Made by a program: the position numbers and the translations under genes. Shown here piece by piece: positions 63,301 through 64,000 of a DNA stretch of 64,000 nt. The DNA is from Urophycis tenuis (lineage: Eukaryota; Chordata; Actinopteri; Gadiformes; Phycidae). Each line of letters begins with the position of its first letter. Position 1 is the first letter of the stretch. The DNA lies in contig JAXIVH010000010.1 of the NCBI GenBank assembly GCA_036785325.1, positions 6,978,180 through 7,042,179 of the forward strand. Direction: 5' to 3'. The notes under the pieces are model-generated. The model was not told where the DNA came from, searched no databases, and saw only the letters and a program-made list of their open reading frames with translations.

Positions 63301-64000
63301 TGTCAATGATGAAGAATTCACTGGGCCTGATCCGGCATGGCCCCTCCTGGGAGACTAATGCCCGAAGAGAAGTTCAGACCCACTTGGAGAAGTACATGGT
63401 GGAACACATCCCAATGGAGGCTGGGGTCTGGCAGACAGTGAAGTGTAGATGTCCCGAAGTCAACGTGGCTGCCGCCTCTATCTCCTTTAAGCTCCGCACC
63501 TCAGAGTTAGTGGTTGTCGGGAGACGAGAGGAAGTGGAGATACTTGCGGAAGAGATCAAGAGCAAGATGGAAAAGATCAGAGATGAGTTCCAAGTAGTGA
63601 AAAACACCATAGAGAAAGAGATCAAACTCGACTCCAAAGAAAAGCTAGATCTCATCTTACATCTGGTTGGGGATAAATTGGTCAATGTCGACGTATCCAA
63701 AAATAATGAAAACTGTACAATACATCTCAAGGGGCTCAGAGAAAAGGTCCAAAGAGCAGAAACCTTAATCCAAACGGAACAAGATACTTTAACTTCAAAA
63801 AAGCTTGATTCTTGCCGTATCCTTACACAGTTTGTGCAGTCCCTTGACTTACAGAAATTCCAAAATGACCACTTTTCTCAGGACAACATTGTGGCCGTGG
63901 TGATCTGTAGCCAACAGGCTATCACAGTTCTTGCTAAGAAGGGCGACATTGACAGAGCTGAAAAGAAATTCAAGGAGGCAATCAAGCAAGAAGTTATTTT
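60364..64000 (+). CDS. parp14: PARP14-like gene, copy 2, 5' part (runs off the window)
   Basis: Exons are 60364-60538, 60640-60743, 60884-60905, 60983-61141, 61469-61705, 62417-62653 and 63028 to beyond 64000. The first six have lengths identical to copy 1 (175, 104, 22, 159, 237, 237 nt), with conserved phases, good splice sites and no stop or frameshift seen. They encode the RRM-like N-terminal modules, and exon 7 enters the KH-like region. Replacements relative to copy 1 include K4D, F6I, V14L, L26F and K29R in exon 1, and several around HTDIQSF in exon 7. Macrodomains and catalytic domain lie outside the window, so intactness of the whole gene is unknown. The promoter keeps its ISRE. It is probably a functional paralogue. 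Confidence 0.88.
62060..62128 (+). mobile_element. Retroelement 3' tail, copy 2 counterpart of 37735-37808
   Basis: The same GTGACAATAAACTTGAAACT tail in the intron between exons 5 and 6, so the insertion predates the duplication. Confidence 0.5.

Larger units (their letters stand above)
51552..64000. repeat. Segmental tandem duplication, copy 2 (cut by window end)
   Basis: This is a direct-orientation copy of 26143-39739, starting abruptly after GCCCCATGCCC. It carries its own insertions (51664-54561 and 58438-59917). Relative to copy 1 it lacks the TTAA palindrome, the LINE/hAT nest, most of exon 3 and all of exon 5 of the minus-strand gene. Confidence 0.9.

Overview
The window is vertebrate nuclear DNA, almost certainly from a teleost fish. 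Genes have many exons with GT-AG introns. There are (CA)n, (TA)n and (CT)n microsatellites and long homopolymers every few kilobases. The interspersed repeats are of fish type: hAT-like elements, an RTE/Rex-like LINE, L2-type LINE ends, a tRNA-derived SINE and solo LTRs. The very high microsatellite density would suit a gadiform-like genome, but the species cannot be fixed from the sequence.

Positions 1-26142 hold no gene I can support. They contain microsatellites, GC-rich stretches, a degenerate telomere-like array (4780-5390) and a hAT-like inverted-repeat element with a second inverted-repeat element nested in it (14530-15242).

From 26143 a gene pair appears in head-to-head orientation. 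On the minus strand (26845-35704) is a nine-exon NMI/IFI35-family gene: coiled coil, then NID/RRM-like domains. On the plus strand (35994-48044) is a complete 26-exon PARP14-like mono-ADP-ribosyltransferase gene. Its reconstructed reading frame is 2009 codons: N-terminal RRM-like modules, a long KH-like central region, four macrodomains, a WWE domain and an H-Y-L type catalytic domain. The two start codons are 289 bp apart, and the interval carries a perfect ISRE core and an NF-kB-type site. Both families are interferon-linked, so the interval reads as a shared immune-inducible promoter.

The block is repeated in tandem. Homology restarts sharply at 51552, 25.4 kb after its first occurrence at 26143, and runs to the window end. 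The second PARP14-like copy (60364 onward) has intact exons as far as visible, and its promoter motifs are conserved. The second NMI/IFI35-like copy is broken: a hAT element sits inside exon 2, and exons 3 and 5 are deleted. The first NMI/IFI35-like copy has two compensating indels in exon 5 that leave an in-frame stop. The PARP14-like partner therefore seems to be kept while the NMI/IFI35-like partner decays.

Transposons date the events. A hAT-like MITE (27693/55982) and a SINE (34581/57845) are in both copies. A TTAA palindrome, a LINE with a nested hAT, and a further DNA element are only in copy 1. A 1.48-kb hAT and a 2.9-kb LINE/palindrome/solo-LTR complex are only in copy 2. A solo LTR lies about 170 bp before the second duplication breakpoint.
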